Positions 1-5,530 of a stretch of DNA of 5,530 bases are shown piece after piece; position 1 is the stretch's first letter; the number at the start of each line of letters is the position of its first letter. Both the position numbers and the translations under genes were made by a program. The stretch is from positions 1 through 5,530 of the forward strand of contig JBGPIT010000342.1 in the NCBI GenBank assembly GCA_041485125.1, written 5' to 3'. A model generated the notes under the pieces. It worked only from the letters and a program-made list of their open reading frames with translations. It did not search any database and had not been told where the DNA came from. This DNA is from JBGPIT01 sp041485125. Its GTDB lineage: Bacteria; Desulfobacterota; Binatia; UTPRO1.

Positions 1-210
1 AGAGCCCACAGCTGCTTCAGCGCCTCCTCCTGCGGAACCCTGTAGTGATGTTGAAGCGCAAAGTACGTCTCACTGACGACCAGGTCAGACACGACGGCTA
101 CACCTCCAGCTGCTCGTGTGCCCGCAACCGCTCGCCAGGCAGCCCGAGCCAGCGGCGCGGGCTCTCCCACCAACAGGCAGCACCACCGAGGTGTCCAGTC
201 CCACCCTCAC
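1..210 (-). pseudogene. PIN-domain (VapC-like) toxin ribonuclease, frameshifted and cut by the left window edge
   Basis: On the minus strand a GTG at 208-210, with AAGGAA at 219-224 as ribosome binding site 8 bases upstream, opens the frame VRVGLDTSVV. This is a typical PIN-domain first strand, with D6 in the DTS motif as the first acidic metal ligand. Near plus positions 177-183 the homology moves to another frame: CLLVGEPAPLARAAW, then VVSDLVVSETYFALQHHY and RVPQEEALKQLWA up to the edge. The Glu in SETYFAL is the usual second acidic PIN residue. Frame 1 alone stops at 85-87 after 41 unrelated residues. A one-base gain or two-base loss explains the break; family members usually read like VVLRLLVGEP here, which favours a two-base loss. 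PIN proteins of this type are Mg-dependent RNases, usually the toxin half of VapBC pairs. The C-terminal part with the remaining acidic residues is outside the window. It could be a real pseudogene, a sequencing or assembly error, or less likely a programmed shift. The family call is firm; the broken state depends on read accuracy. Confidence 0.8.
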
Positions 211-304
211 GAGGATGGTTCCTTGTCATGCCATTCCGCCTGTCGACTCGCCTCGATCTTCCGCTCTGCTGGCACGGAACGCGAGCCGAGTATTCGCGCC
301 GGCG

Positions 305-1630
305 TCAGCCGGCGGCGCGGGTCGGCTCGGCGTCGGTGCGCTTGCGCTTGGTCACGAGGTACTCGCTGTAGAGGTGCGCCAGGAAACGCTCGACACCCTG
401 GATCACCAGCGCCGCCCGCAGCGACGGGAAGATCTCGAAGGCGTGCTGCGCGCCGGGCAGCTCCGCGTAGGCGATCTTGTCGTGGGCGCCGCGACGCAGC
501 TCCTCGACGAAGCGGCGCGCCTCCTCGACCGGTGCGAGTGTGTCGCGGTCGCCGTGGATCACGAAGAAGGGCGGCGCGCCGGGATGGATGCGGCACATCG
601 GCGACGCCTTCTCGTAGGCGCGGGGATCGTCGCGCAGCTTCCGCTTCATCACGCGGCGCTCGAGCAGCCGTCGGAGACCATCGTGACGGTGCAAGCCGAA
701 GCGGTCGGTGAAGTCGTAGACGCCGTAGAACGGGACGCAGCCGCGCACCGACGTGTCGACGTCCTCGAAGCCCGGCTGGTACTCGGGATCGTTGGCGGTG
801 AGGGCGACCAGCGACGCGAGATGCCCGCCCGCGGAGCCACCGGTCGCGACGACGAAGTCGGGATCGCCGCCGTACTCCGCGATGTGCTCGCGGATCCACT
901 TCAGCGCGTACTTCAGATCGACGAGATGATCGGGGAACGTCGCACGCGGGCTGAGGCGATAGTTGACGCTGACGCACACCCAGCCGCGCGCCGCGAGGTG
1001 GAGCATGAGGGGCAGGCCTTGCTGGTCCTTGTTGCCGAGGATCCAGGCGCCGCCGTGGACCTGGAGGAGCGTCGGACAGGCGCCGTCGCGCTTGCGCGGC
1101 CGGTAGACGTCGAGACGGAGCTTGATGCCGTCGACGGTCGCGTAGACGATGTTCCGCACCCGCTCGACGTCGCGGGGACGGAGCGGCAGCGGCACGATGA
1201 GTCGTCGCCACGCGATCTCGGCGGCGAGACGCGCGCTCAGCTCGGGAAGGATGTTGTCGCCGTAGCCGTCGCCGAGCCCCTGCGTCAGCGCGTCGGCGAC
1301 GATCTGCCGCGCCGACCGTCCATGCAACCAGGTCGCGACCAGGCCGATCCACGACGCGATCGTGATGGCGAGGCCGGCGACGCCCGGCCAGTGCGCGAGC
1401 GCGCCCATCCAGATGAAGCCGACGGTGAGCACGGCTTGGATCGCGACGTGGTGCAACGCGAGCTCGCCGGTGAGCCAGCCGGCGAAGAAGCTCAGCACCG
1501 CGCGTCGCGGTGAGGTGAAATGCGGCCGCAGCGCATTGTAGGTGAACGCCGCGCCGACCAGGCTCACGAGCAGGAAGAGCCAGGAGATCACATCAATCGT
1601 CGTACCAGATCGGCCCCCGAGCGTCACCAT
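305..1630 (-). CDS. alpha/beta-hydrolase esterase (HSL / BD-FAE-like carboxylesterase) with N-terminal membrane domain
   Basis: Predicted serine esterase of 441 residues that hydrolyses carboxylic esters; the substrate is not readable. The oxyanion-hole motif HGGAW lies at 192-196 and the nucleophile elbow GGSAGG at 264-269 (S266). The acid is D363 in HGDRDTLAP and the base H396 in AQHAFE, so the triad is complete. Strand and helix order between them (VNYRLSP at 222-228, then DLKYALKWI) is normal for the family. Residues 1-110 are an extra hydrophobic region with segments at about 12-33, 44-75 (one or two passes) and 82-103, so the enzyme is probably anchored in the membrane; which side the catalytic domain faces is unclear. 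The C-terminus is basic (VTKRKR). I chose the ATG at 1628-1630: a TTG at 1685-1687 would add 19 residues lacking membrane character and would swallow an inverted repeat. A GTG at residue 14, just before the first hydrophobic segment, is another candidate. No strong ribosome binding site distinguishes them. The gene is divergent from the small gene at 1719 and is followed by a 94-bp gap before the broken PIN gene. Some Lip-type esterases of actinobacteria share this architecture. Confidence 0.9.
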   Translation of the reverse strand: MVTLGGRSGTTIDVISWLFLLVSLVGAAFTYNALRPHFTSPRRAVLSFFAGWLTGELALHHVAIQAVLTVGFIWMGALAHWPGVAGLAITIASWIGLVATWLHGRSARQIVADALTQGLGDGYGDNILPELSARLAAEIAWRRLIVPLPLRPRDVERVRNIVYATVDGIKLRLDVYRPRKRDGACPTLLQVHGGAWILGNKDQQGLPLMLHLAARGWVCVSVNYRLSPRATFPDHLVDLKYALKWIREHIAEYGGDPDFVVATGGSAGGHLASLVALTANDPEYQPGFEDVDTSVRGCVPFYGVYDFTDRFGLHRHDGLRRLLERRVMKRKLRDDPRAYEKASPMCRIHPGAPPFFVIHGDRDTLAPVEEARRFVEELRRGAHDKIAYAELPGAQHAFEIFPSLRAALVIQGVERFLAHLYSEYLVTKRKRTDAEPTRAAG

Positions 1631-1642
1631 CGCGGCGGTCCG

Positions 1643-1667
1643 CGGCACGACCGTCGAGATCGTGCCG
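1643..1667. promoter_or_regulatory. perfect 8-bp inverted repeat in the divergent gap, candidate operator
   Basis: CGGCACGA (1643-1650) and TCGTGCCG (1660-1667) are exact reverse complements around a 9-base spacer. The repeat lies 12 bases upstream of the esterase ATG and within the gap facing the small plus-strand gene. Its size and symmetry suit a dimeric repressor such as a TetR- or MarR-type protein, or a hairpin in the esterase leader. In GC-rich DNA 8-bp arms arise by chance a few times per several kilobases, so position is the main argument. No clear -35/-10 pair is visible beside it, and no regulator gene is in the window. Confidence 0.35.
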
Positions 1668-1718
1668 GGCGTATTCGAGATGGACAACTGCCCTCGATCC
1701 GACTACCTGGAACAGGTC

Positions 1719-2069
1719 ATGGCACGTCCCTTTCCGATCACGACCAAGCCGGGCCGGAAGCCCGAGGAGCTGGTAGTCCATCTCCCGGCGGCGTGGGAGC
1801 TCCGGCTGCGGCGAATTCTCCGGGAGATCCTCTCGGACACCCTGCCCGACGTTCGTGAGAAGGGACTGACTCCGCAGCAACGCGACAACCGCCTGCGGAC
1901 ACGCCGCCGCAAGATGCGCGACGCGATCGGCCGGTACGTGAGCGATCTCATCACCGCCGACATCGTCGGCAAGGAGATCGCGCTTTCGACGCGGAGCCGC
2001 CACGGCACGCGGCGCGGGTCGCTCCGCGAGCACGTGCAGGCGATCTTGCGAGACGTCGCCGGCCACTGA
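1719..2069 (+). CDS. small basic hypothetical protein, no recognised family
   Basis: I do not recognise this 116-residue protein. It is rich in Arg and Lys, has no cysteine, no signal peptide and no membrane segment. It reads as mostly helical: a short N-terminal strand-like part (EELVVHLP at 17-23), a helix around AWELRLRRILREIL (25-38), a very basic stretch around residues 54-67 (RDNRLRTRRRKMRD), a hydrophobic helix near 69-90 and a C-terminal helix SLREHVQAIL. This suits a soluble protein that binds nucleic acid or another protein, but that is inference from composition. Third codon positions are about 86 percent G or C by my count, like its neighbours, which supports real coding. The start is uncertain: ATG 1719 has GGAACAGG unusually close upstream, while ATG 1680 would add 13 residues (beginning MDNCPRSDY) without a clear binding site. 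It is divergent from the esterase and 47 bases ahead of the serine hydrolase on the same strand, so the two may be co-transcribed. Confidence 0.6.
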   Translation: MARPFPITTKPGRKPEELVVHLPAAWELRLRRILREILSDTLPDVREKGLTPQQRDNRLRTRRRKMRDAIGRYVSDLITADIVGKEIALSTRSRHGTRRGSLREHVQAILRDVAGH

Positions 2070-2092
2070 GCCTCGACCCGCTGGACTGCTTA

Positions 2093-2108
2093 CGTCGCCT
2101 GTGCGACG
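2093..2108 (+). other. short perfect hairpin (6-bp stem, 4-base loop) just upstream of the serine hydrolase
   Basis: CGTCGC (2093-2098), loop CTGT, then GCGACG (2103-2108). It sits between the stop of the small gene and the ATG at 2117. No T-run follows, so it is not a standard intrinsic terminator. If transcribed it would occupy the place where a ribosome binding site for the ATG at 2117 should be, which mildly favours the later start at 2174. It could equally be chance in GC-rich sequence. Confidence 0.25.
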
Positions 2109-2116
2109 CGGCTGCC

Positions 2117-3391
2117 ATGCTCCCGTCGTCCGTGATCACGCGCTCCCGCATCCCGCCGAGCCTCGAGTCCGTCATGACCGCGCGGCGCGACGCCGAGGTC
2201 GATCCGCGCGCGGTCGGCGTCGAGCCGGAGGCGGTGGCGCGTATCTGGGCGGCCGCCGAGAGCCTCTATCGCAGCGGCATCCACCCGGCGCTCGCGCTCT
2301 GCGTCCGCCATCGCGGCAAGGTTCTGATCGACCGGACGCTCGGGCACGCCAGCGGCAACGGACCGCACGATCCGCCCGAGGTGCCGAAGGTGCTCGCCAC
2401 GCCCGACACCCCGATCGGGCTCCTCTCCGCGACCAAGGCGGTCACGGCGATGATCATCCATCTGCTCGACCAGCGGAATATGATCCGCCTCGACGATCCG
2501 GTCGCGGAGTACCTGCCGGGATTCGCCGTGCACGGAAAGCAGTGGATCACGATCCGTCACGTCCTCACCCACCGCGCCGGCCTGCCGAGCCCGCCGCCGG
2601 AGGCGATGGACCTGGATCTTCTCGAGCAGCCGGAGCGCGTCCTCCAGGTGCTCTGCGACGTGCCCCTCGCCTCCCGGCCCGGGCGCCAGCTCGCGTACCA
2701 CGCCGTCACCGGCGGCTTCATTCTCGGCGAGATCGTCCGGCAGGTGACGGGCAAGAGCATCCGTCAGATCCACGACGACACGATCCGCCGGCCGCTCGGC
2801 CTCCGCTGGATGCGCTACGGCGTGACTGCCGGCGACGTGAGCCGCGTCGCGCGCAACTACTTCACCGGCTTCCCGGCGCTGCCGCCGGTGTCGACGATCC
2901 TGCGCCGCGCCCTCGGCGCCGACTTCTACCAAGCCATCGAGATCTCGAACGACCCACGGTTTCTGCAAGGCATCATCCCATCGGCGAGCATGGTCGCGAC
3001 CGCCGACGAGCTCTCGCGCTTCTACCAGCTGCTCCTGAACGGCGGTGTCCTCGACGGCGTCGAGGTTTTCGACCGCCGCACGATCCGTCGCGCAACCGTC
3101 GAGCAATCGTACCTCGAGTTCGACTTCACGCTCGGCCTGCCGCTCCGCTACGGCATGGGCTTCATGCTCGGCGGCAAGTACCTCAGCTTCTACGGACCCG
3201 ACACGCAGTACGCGTACGGCCACGTCGGCTTCACCAACGTGATCGGCTGGGCCGACCCGGAACGACAAGTCGCGGCCGCACTACTCACGACGGGCAAGCC
3301 GCTCTTCTATCCGGCGCTCTACCACGTGTTCGATCTGCTGCGGCAGATCGGTCTCGCCTGCCCGAAGATACGCTCCGCCGCGCCGCGCTGA
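2117..3391 (+). CDS. beta-lactamase-family serine hydrolase (class C / esterase EstB-LACTB-like fold)
   Basis: A 424-residue penicillin-binding-protein-fold hydrolase, probably an esterase or peptidase-like enzyme rather than a true beta-lactamase. The SxxK motif is SATK at 104-107 (S104 nucleophile, K107), in the usual setting after TPIGLLSATKAVTAMII. The family signature THRAGLP follows at 151-157. The second motif, normally YxN, reads Y194-H195-A196 in QLAYHAVTGGFILGEIV, so Tyr is kept but Asn is replaced by Ala. The third motif, KTG in true beta-lactamases and often HxG in esterase relatives, is HVG at 369-371 in YGHVGFTNVIGWADP. These changes point away from antibiotic hydrolysis. No signal peptide is visible, so a cytoplasmic location is likely. 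Start: ATG 2117 gives the full ORF, but ATG 2174 (residue 20) is equally possible and loses no domain; neither has a good ribosome binding site. It lies 47 bases after the small hypothetical gene, and its last 111 bp overlap the convergent lipoprotein gene. Confidence 0.9.
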   Translation: MLPSSVITRSRIPPSLESVMTARRDAEVDPRAVGVEPEAVARIWAAAESLYRSGIHPALALCVRHRGKVLIDRTLGHASGNGPHDPPEVPKVLATPDTPIGLLSATKAVTAMIIHLLDQRNMIRLDDPVAEYLPGFAVHGKQWITIRHVLTHRAGLPSPPPEAMDLDLLEQPERVLQVLCDVPLASRPGRQLAYHAVTGGFILGEIVRQVTGKSIRQIHDDTIRRPLGLRWMRYGVTAGDVSRVARNYFTGFPALPPVSTILRRALGADFYQAIEISNDPRFLQGIIPSASMVATADELSRFYQLLLNGGVLDGVEVFDRRTIRRATVEQSYLEFDFTLGLPLRYGMGFMLGGKYLSFYGPDTQYAYGHVGFTNVIGWADPERQVAAALLTTGKPLFYPALYHVFDLLRQIGLACPKIRSAAPR

Positions 3392-3886
3392 TGTCCCCGG
3401 TGGTCCGGCGCGCCCGTTGACCGAGAGGGTCACATCGCGCAGCGGCACTCGGATGATCGACACCGGCTGCGTCAGTAGCTGGCCCGTCGTACACGTGGGT
3501 CCGGGAGACCGCTTATCGACGCTGACGACGACCTCGCCTCCCGTCTGGACGACACGACGGACCGAGACGTCGTAGCCGGTATTCGGCTCGACCCCGTCCA
3601 CGATTGCCACGACGGTGCCGGTCTCGAAGTCGACGGGCGGGGCGGAGATACCGAAGTGCGCGATCCAGAAATCCTGCAGGCCTTCTTGGTTGCTGAGGGT
3701 GACGAGCATCACGGTACCGCCGACGGCGGGCAAGAAGTTGATTGCGCCTCGCTCGGCAAACGTCTCGAACGAGATCTCGCGGTGATCGTCTGTGTCGTCG
3801 CCGCATCCCCAGGCGGCAATTCCGACAACGAGCAGCGCCATCGCGAGCCGCCTCGAGTAACGAAGGCGTCGGACCGCGGCGCTCAC
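3281..3886 (-). CDS. PrcB-C-domain-like lipoprotein
   Basis: A 201-residue predicted exported protein. It begins with GTG at 3884-3886, inside the stop of the upstream dehydrogenase (GTGA overlap at 3883-3886), so translation is probably coupled. The first 28 residues look like a lipoprotein signal: basic RRLRYSRR at 6-13, a hydrophobic stretch MALLVVGIAAWG at 16-27, then C28 followed by GDDTDD. The box A-W-G-C has an unusual Trp at -2, so lipidation is likely but not certain. The body resembles the PrcB C-terminal domain named for the Treponema denticola dentilisin protease complex: LQDFWIAHFG (70-79), PVDFETGTVVAIVDG (84-98), NTGYDVSVRRVV (102-113), then VVVSVDKRSPGPTC and LTQPVSIIRVPL (138-149). 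That domain is widespread and its molecular role is poorly known. Residues from about 158 on are poor in domain-like features and the last 36 or so are antisense to the serine hydrolase end; no earlier stop exists in frame. An ATG at 3839-3841 (residue 16) is an alternative start but would remove the basic n-region. Confidence 0.75.
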   Translation of the reverse strand: MSAAVRRLRYSRRLAMALLVVGIAAWGCGDDTDDHREISFETFAERGAINFLPAVGGTVMLVTLSNQEGLQDFWIAHFGISAPPVDFETGTVVAIVDGVEPNTGYDVSVRRVVQTGGEVVVSVDKRSPGPTCTTGQLLTQPVSIIRVPLRDVTLSVNGRAGPPGTSARRGGAYLRAGETDLPQQIEHVVERRIEERLARRE

Positions 3887-4719
3887 GGCTTCACGGCGGC
3901 GAGCGCGTCGGGACCCATGAAGCGCTCGATCATCGCGTCGATGTTCGGGCCGCGGCGGAGCGTGTGGCCGCCGTCGACGGCGAAGCATTGGCCGGTCACC
4001 CACGACGACTCGGGTCCGGCGAGCCAGCGCACGGCGGCTGCCACGTCGTCGGGCGTGCCGAGGCGGCTGATCGGCATCTGCGCCCGGTAGTCGGCGACGA
4101 TCTCGTCCTCGCCGACGAGCGGCGCGGCGAGATCCGTCGGCACGAGGCCCGGGCGGACGACGTTGGCGCGGACGCCGAGCGCGCCGAGCTCGTCCGCGGC
4201 CACCTTGATCAGCATCTCGAGCCCGGCCTTGCTGGCGCAGTAGCCGGCCATGAAGCGATGCGTGAGGACGCCCGCGATCGACGAGATTGCGACGATCGCG
4301 CCGCCGCCGGCGCGGCCGATCGCCTGCCCGGCGTGTTTCACGGTGAGAAACGCGCCGGTCATGTTGACGTCGACGACGTAGCGCCAGGCCTCGACGCTGG
4401 TCGTGAAGATCGGCCCGCCGGCGCCGCCGCCCGCGTTCGCGACCGCGATGTGCAGCGCACCGAGCGGCGCGGCGGCGTGCGCGACCGCGGCCTCGACCGC
4501 GCCCTCGTCGGTGACGTCGCACGTCACCCAACGCACGGCCCCGACGCTCGACGCGTCCGCCGCGAGCTCGTTTGCGGCCGCGCGGAGCTTGTCCTCGCTG
4601 CGGCCGGCGATCGTCACGATCGCACCGTCGCGCAGAAGATGCCGAGCGCATGCGAGGCCGATGCCGCTACCGCCGCCGGTCACGAGCGCCGCTTTGCCTT
4701 GGAGTGGTCTCGCCGTCAT
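3883..4719 (-). CDS. short-chain dehydrogenase/reductase (SDR, classical type)
   Basis: A 278-residue NAD(P)-dependent oxidoreductase of the classical SDR family, cytoplasmic, acting on an unknown alcohol or ketone. The nucleotide-binding motif TGGGSGIG is at 14-21; CDVTD (67-71) contains the Asp that contacts adenine; NAGG is at 95-98. The catalytic tetrad is complete: N119 (VDVNMTG), S147 (AISSIAG), Y160 and K164 (YCASK), followed by RPG at 189-191 and the usual end VTGQCFAVDGG (241-251). Arg40 after the second strand (TIAGRSEDK) hints at NADP(H) preference, which is inference. A C-terminal extension follows the core (GHTLRRGPNIDAMIERFMGP), of a type found in some SDRs of uncharacterised catabolic clusters. 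I chose ATG 4717-4719 because it puts the first strand eight residues in; the longer frame from 4809 adds 30 residues without family character and would overlap the SMP-30 start. The stop overlaps the GTG of the lipoprotein gene, indicating an operon. Confidence 0.93.
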   Translation of the reverse strand: MTARPLQGKAALVTGGGSGIGLACARHLLRDGAIVTIAGRSEDKLRAAANELAADASSVGAVRWVTCDVTDEGAVEAAVAHAAAPLGALHIAVANAGGGAGGPIFTTSVEAWRYVVDVNMTGAFLTVKHAGQAIGRAGGGAIVAISSIAGVLTHRFMAGYCASKAGLEMLIKVAADELGALGVRANVVRPGLVPTDLAAPLVGEDEIVADYRAQMPISRLGTPDDVAAAVRWLAGPESSWVTGQCFAVDGGHTLRRGPNIDAMIERFMGPDALAAVKP

Positions 4720-4772
4720 GAGGTCATCACTGTCACACCCGTCCCGTACCGAGAAGCGTCGCGGGCCGAGTT

Positions 4773-4794
4773 GCACCAGCGGGCGGAATGGTGC
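4773..4794. promoter_or_regulatory. 6-bp inverted repeat before the SMP-30 gene, weak candidate operator or leader hairpin
   Basis: GCACCA (4773-4778) and TGGTGC (4789-4794) are exact reverse complements around a 10-base spacer in the 88-bp gap between the divergent dehydrogenase and SMP-30 genes, ending 13 bases before the ATG at 4808. It could bind a dimeric regulator of the divergent pair or fold over the SMP-30 leader. Arms this short occur often by chance. Confidence 0.2.
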
Positions 4795-4807
4795 TTGTGG
4801 CGGACGC

Positions 4808-5530
4808 ATGGAGACACTCGCGTTCGGCTACGGCCTGGTCGAGGCGCCGCGCGTCGACGTGGCGGGCAATCTCTACTTCAGCGACGTCACCATGGGCGGC
4901 GTGTACCGCCGCGCTCCCGACGGCGCGATCGAGACGATCATTCCGAAGCGGCGCGGCGTCGGCGGGATGGTGCTGCATGCCGACGGCGGCGTCGTGGTGA
5001 GCGGCAAGGACGTCTCGCACGTCCGCGACGGGACGACCCGCGTGCTCCTCACCGTCGACGGGGCCGTCGGATTCAACGACCTCACCACCGACGCACGTGG
5101 ACGCGTGTACGTCGGCTCGATGCGGTCGAGCGCGATGGAGGTCGAGGGGCGCATCCCCGGTGAGCTCTGGCGCATCGACGGCGAGCGGCAGGCATCGCAA
5201 GTCTATGACGCCATCGACTTCGCGAACGGCGTCGGCTTCTCGCCCGACGCGCGCACGATCTACCACTCGAACTACAGCGCCGGCGCGGTCTTGGCACACG
5301 ATCTCGACGCCGACGGAACGGCTGGCGGGCGACGCGTCTTCGCGCGCATGCCGAAGGGCAATCCCGACGGGCTCGCCGTCGACGAGGCAGGCGGCGTCCT
5401 GGTCGCGCTCGCGGCCGGCGGCAGCGTCGCCCGCTTCACGCCAGACGGCGCGCTCGACGCGGTCATCGACGTGCCGTCGCGCTTCGTGACGAGCCTCTGC
5501 TTCGGCGGCGAAGACCGTCGCGACCTCTAC
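4808..5530 (+). CDS. SMP-30/gluconolactonase/regucalcin-family hydrolase, 3' end outside the window
   Basis: The first 241 residues of a six-bladed beta-propeller enzyme; family members are usually near 300 residues, so roughly the last fifth is missing. The family's metal ligands align: E12 in GLVEAPRVD, N90 in GFNDLTTD, N140 in FANGVGFSPD and D187 in NPDGLAVDE, matching Glu18, Asn103, Asn154 and Asp204 of human regucalcin. Blade repeats are visible as NLYFSDVTMGGVYR (21-34), RVYVGSM (99-105), TIYHSNY (150-156) and GGVLVAL (195-201). Relatives use a divalent metal to open sugar or other lactones; some hydrolyse organophosphates. No signal peptide is seen, so the protein is probably cytoplasmic. 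The ATG at 4808-4810 puts the first blade motif right at the start as in relatives; GGCGGA upstream is a weak ribosome binding site. It is divergent from the dehydrogenase and may share a control region with it. The substrate cannot be told from the sequence. Confidence 0.9.
   Translation, partial: METLAFGYGLVEAPRVDVAGNLYFSDVTMGGVYRRAPDGAIETIIPKRRGVGGMVLHADGGVVVSGKDVSHVRDGTTRVLLTVDGAVGFNDLTTDARGRVYVGSMRSSAMEVEGRIPGELWRIDGERQASQVYDAIDFANGVGFSPDARTIYHSNYSAGAVLAHDLDADGTAGGRRVFARMPKGNPDGLAVDEAGGVLVALAAGGSVARFTPDGALDAVIDVPSRFVTSLCFGGEDRRDLY

Noticed and set aside
207..1352. Long minus-strand frame ending next to the PIN start, possible antitoxin
   Set aside because: It overlaps the esterase out of frame and is almost all Arg/Ala/Pro. 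Only the last 30 or so residues lie outside the esterase, too few to support an antitoxin call.
116..1513. Very long plus-strand open frame across the esterase region
   Set aside because: It is the antisense of the esterase, with low-complexity Arg/Asp/Glu/Ala composition and no family motif; the minus strand has a complete catalytic triad here.
2090..3268. Long minus-strand open frame opposite the serine hydrolase
   Set aside because: It is the antisense shadow of a gene with clear SxxK, THRAGLP and HxG motifs, and has no recognisable domain.
2117..3391. Antibiotic-resistance beta-lactamase
   Set aside because: There is no signal peptide, the third motif is HVG rather than KTG, and YxN is altered, so resistance function is not supported.
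3392..3420. Possible bidirectional terminator just after the serine hydrolase stop
   Set aside because: Only a 4-bp palindromic stem (CCGG around TGGT) with no T-run, and it lies inside the lipoprotein coding region.
3281..4651. A 456-residue minus-strand protein including the lipoprotein
   Set aside because: Its first 250 or so residues are an out-of-frame shadow of the dehydrogenase; only the part from the GTG at 3886 onward has a signal sequence and domain.
3742..5163. Long plus-strand open frame across the dehydrogenase and SMP-30 start
   Set aside because: It spans two well-supported genes in the wrong frame or strand, and composition is typical of GC-rich shadow frames.

Overview
The window is GC-rich bacterial DNA (about two thirds G+C by eye, third codon positions mostly G or C in every gene I accept). 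It holds six gene-sized coding features plus one broken gene. The protein mix is an esterase with a membrane-anchored N-terminus, a beta-lactamase-fold serine hydrolase, a short-chain dehydrogenase, a PrcB-type lipoprotein and an SMP-30-type hydrolase. This suggests a free-living, metabolically versatile bacterium such as an actinobacterial, proteobacterial, myxobacterial or Binatota-like lineage. No marker gene fixes the taxon, and the lipoprotein does not settle the envelope type. I see no rRNA, tRNA, CRISPR array or insertion sequence.

Layout, left to right. Positions 1-210 (minus) carry the start of a VapC-like PIN-domain toxin, cut by the window edge and broken by a frameshift near position 180. 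Positions 305-1630 (minus) encode an alpha/beta-hydrolase esterase with three or four N-terminal membrane segments. An 88-bp divergent gap with a perfect 8-bp inverted repeat separates it from a small basic hypothetical protein (1719-2069, plus), followed by a beta-lactamase-family serine hydrolase (2117-3391, plus). That gene runs head-on into a minus-strand pair, a short-chain dehydrogenase (3883-4719) followed by a PrcB-domain lipoprotein (3281-3886). The pair shares a 4-base GTGA start/stop overlap, and the lipoprotein 3' end overlaps the serine hydrolase 3' end by 111 bp. Diverging from the dehydrogenase across another 88-bp gap is an SMP-30/gluconolactonase-like gene (4808 onward, plus) that runs off the right edge.

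The genes do not form a pathway I recognise. Four are small-molecule ester, lactone or alcohol enzymes, which fits an accessory catabolic or detoxifying neighbourhood. The only strong sign of joint expression is the dehydrogenase-lipoprotein overlap. The divergent dehydrogenase/SMP-30 pair could produce and open a lactone, but this is inference from family chemistry. I found no convincing new multi-gene system. The items most worth a second look are the hidden frameshifted PIN gene, the coupled dehydrogenase-lipoprotein pair with its long convergent overlap, the membrane-fused esterase and the inverted repeat at 1643-1667.
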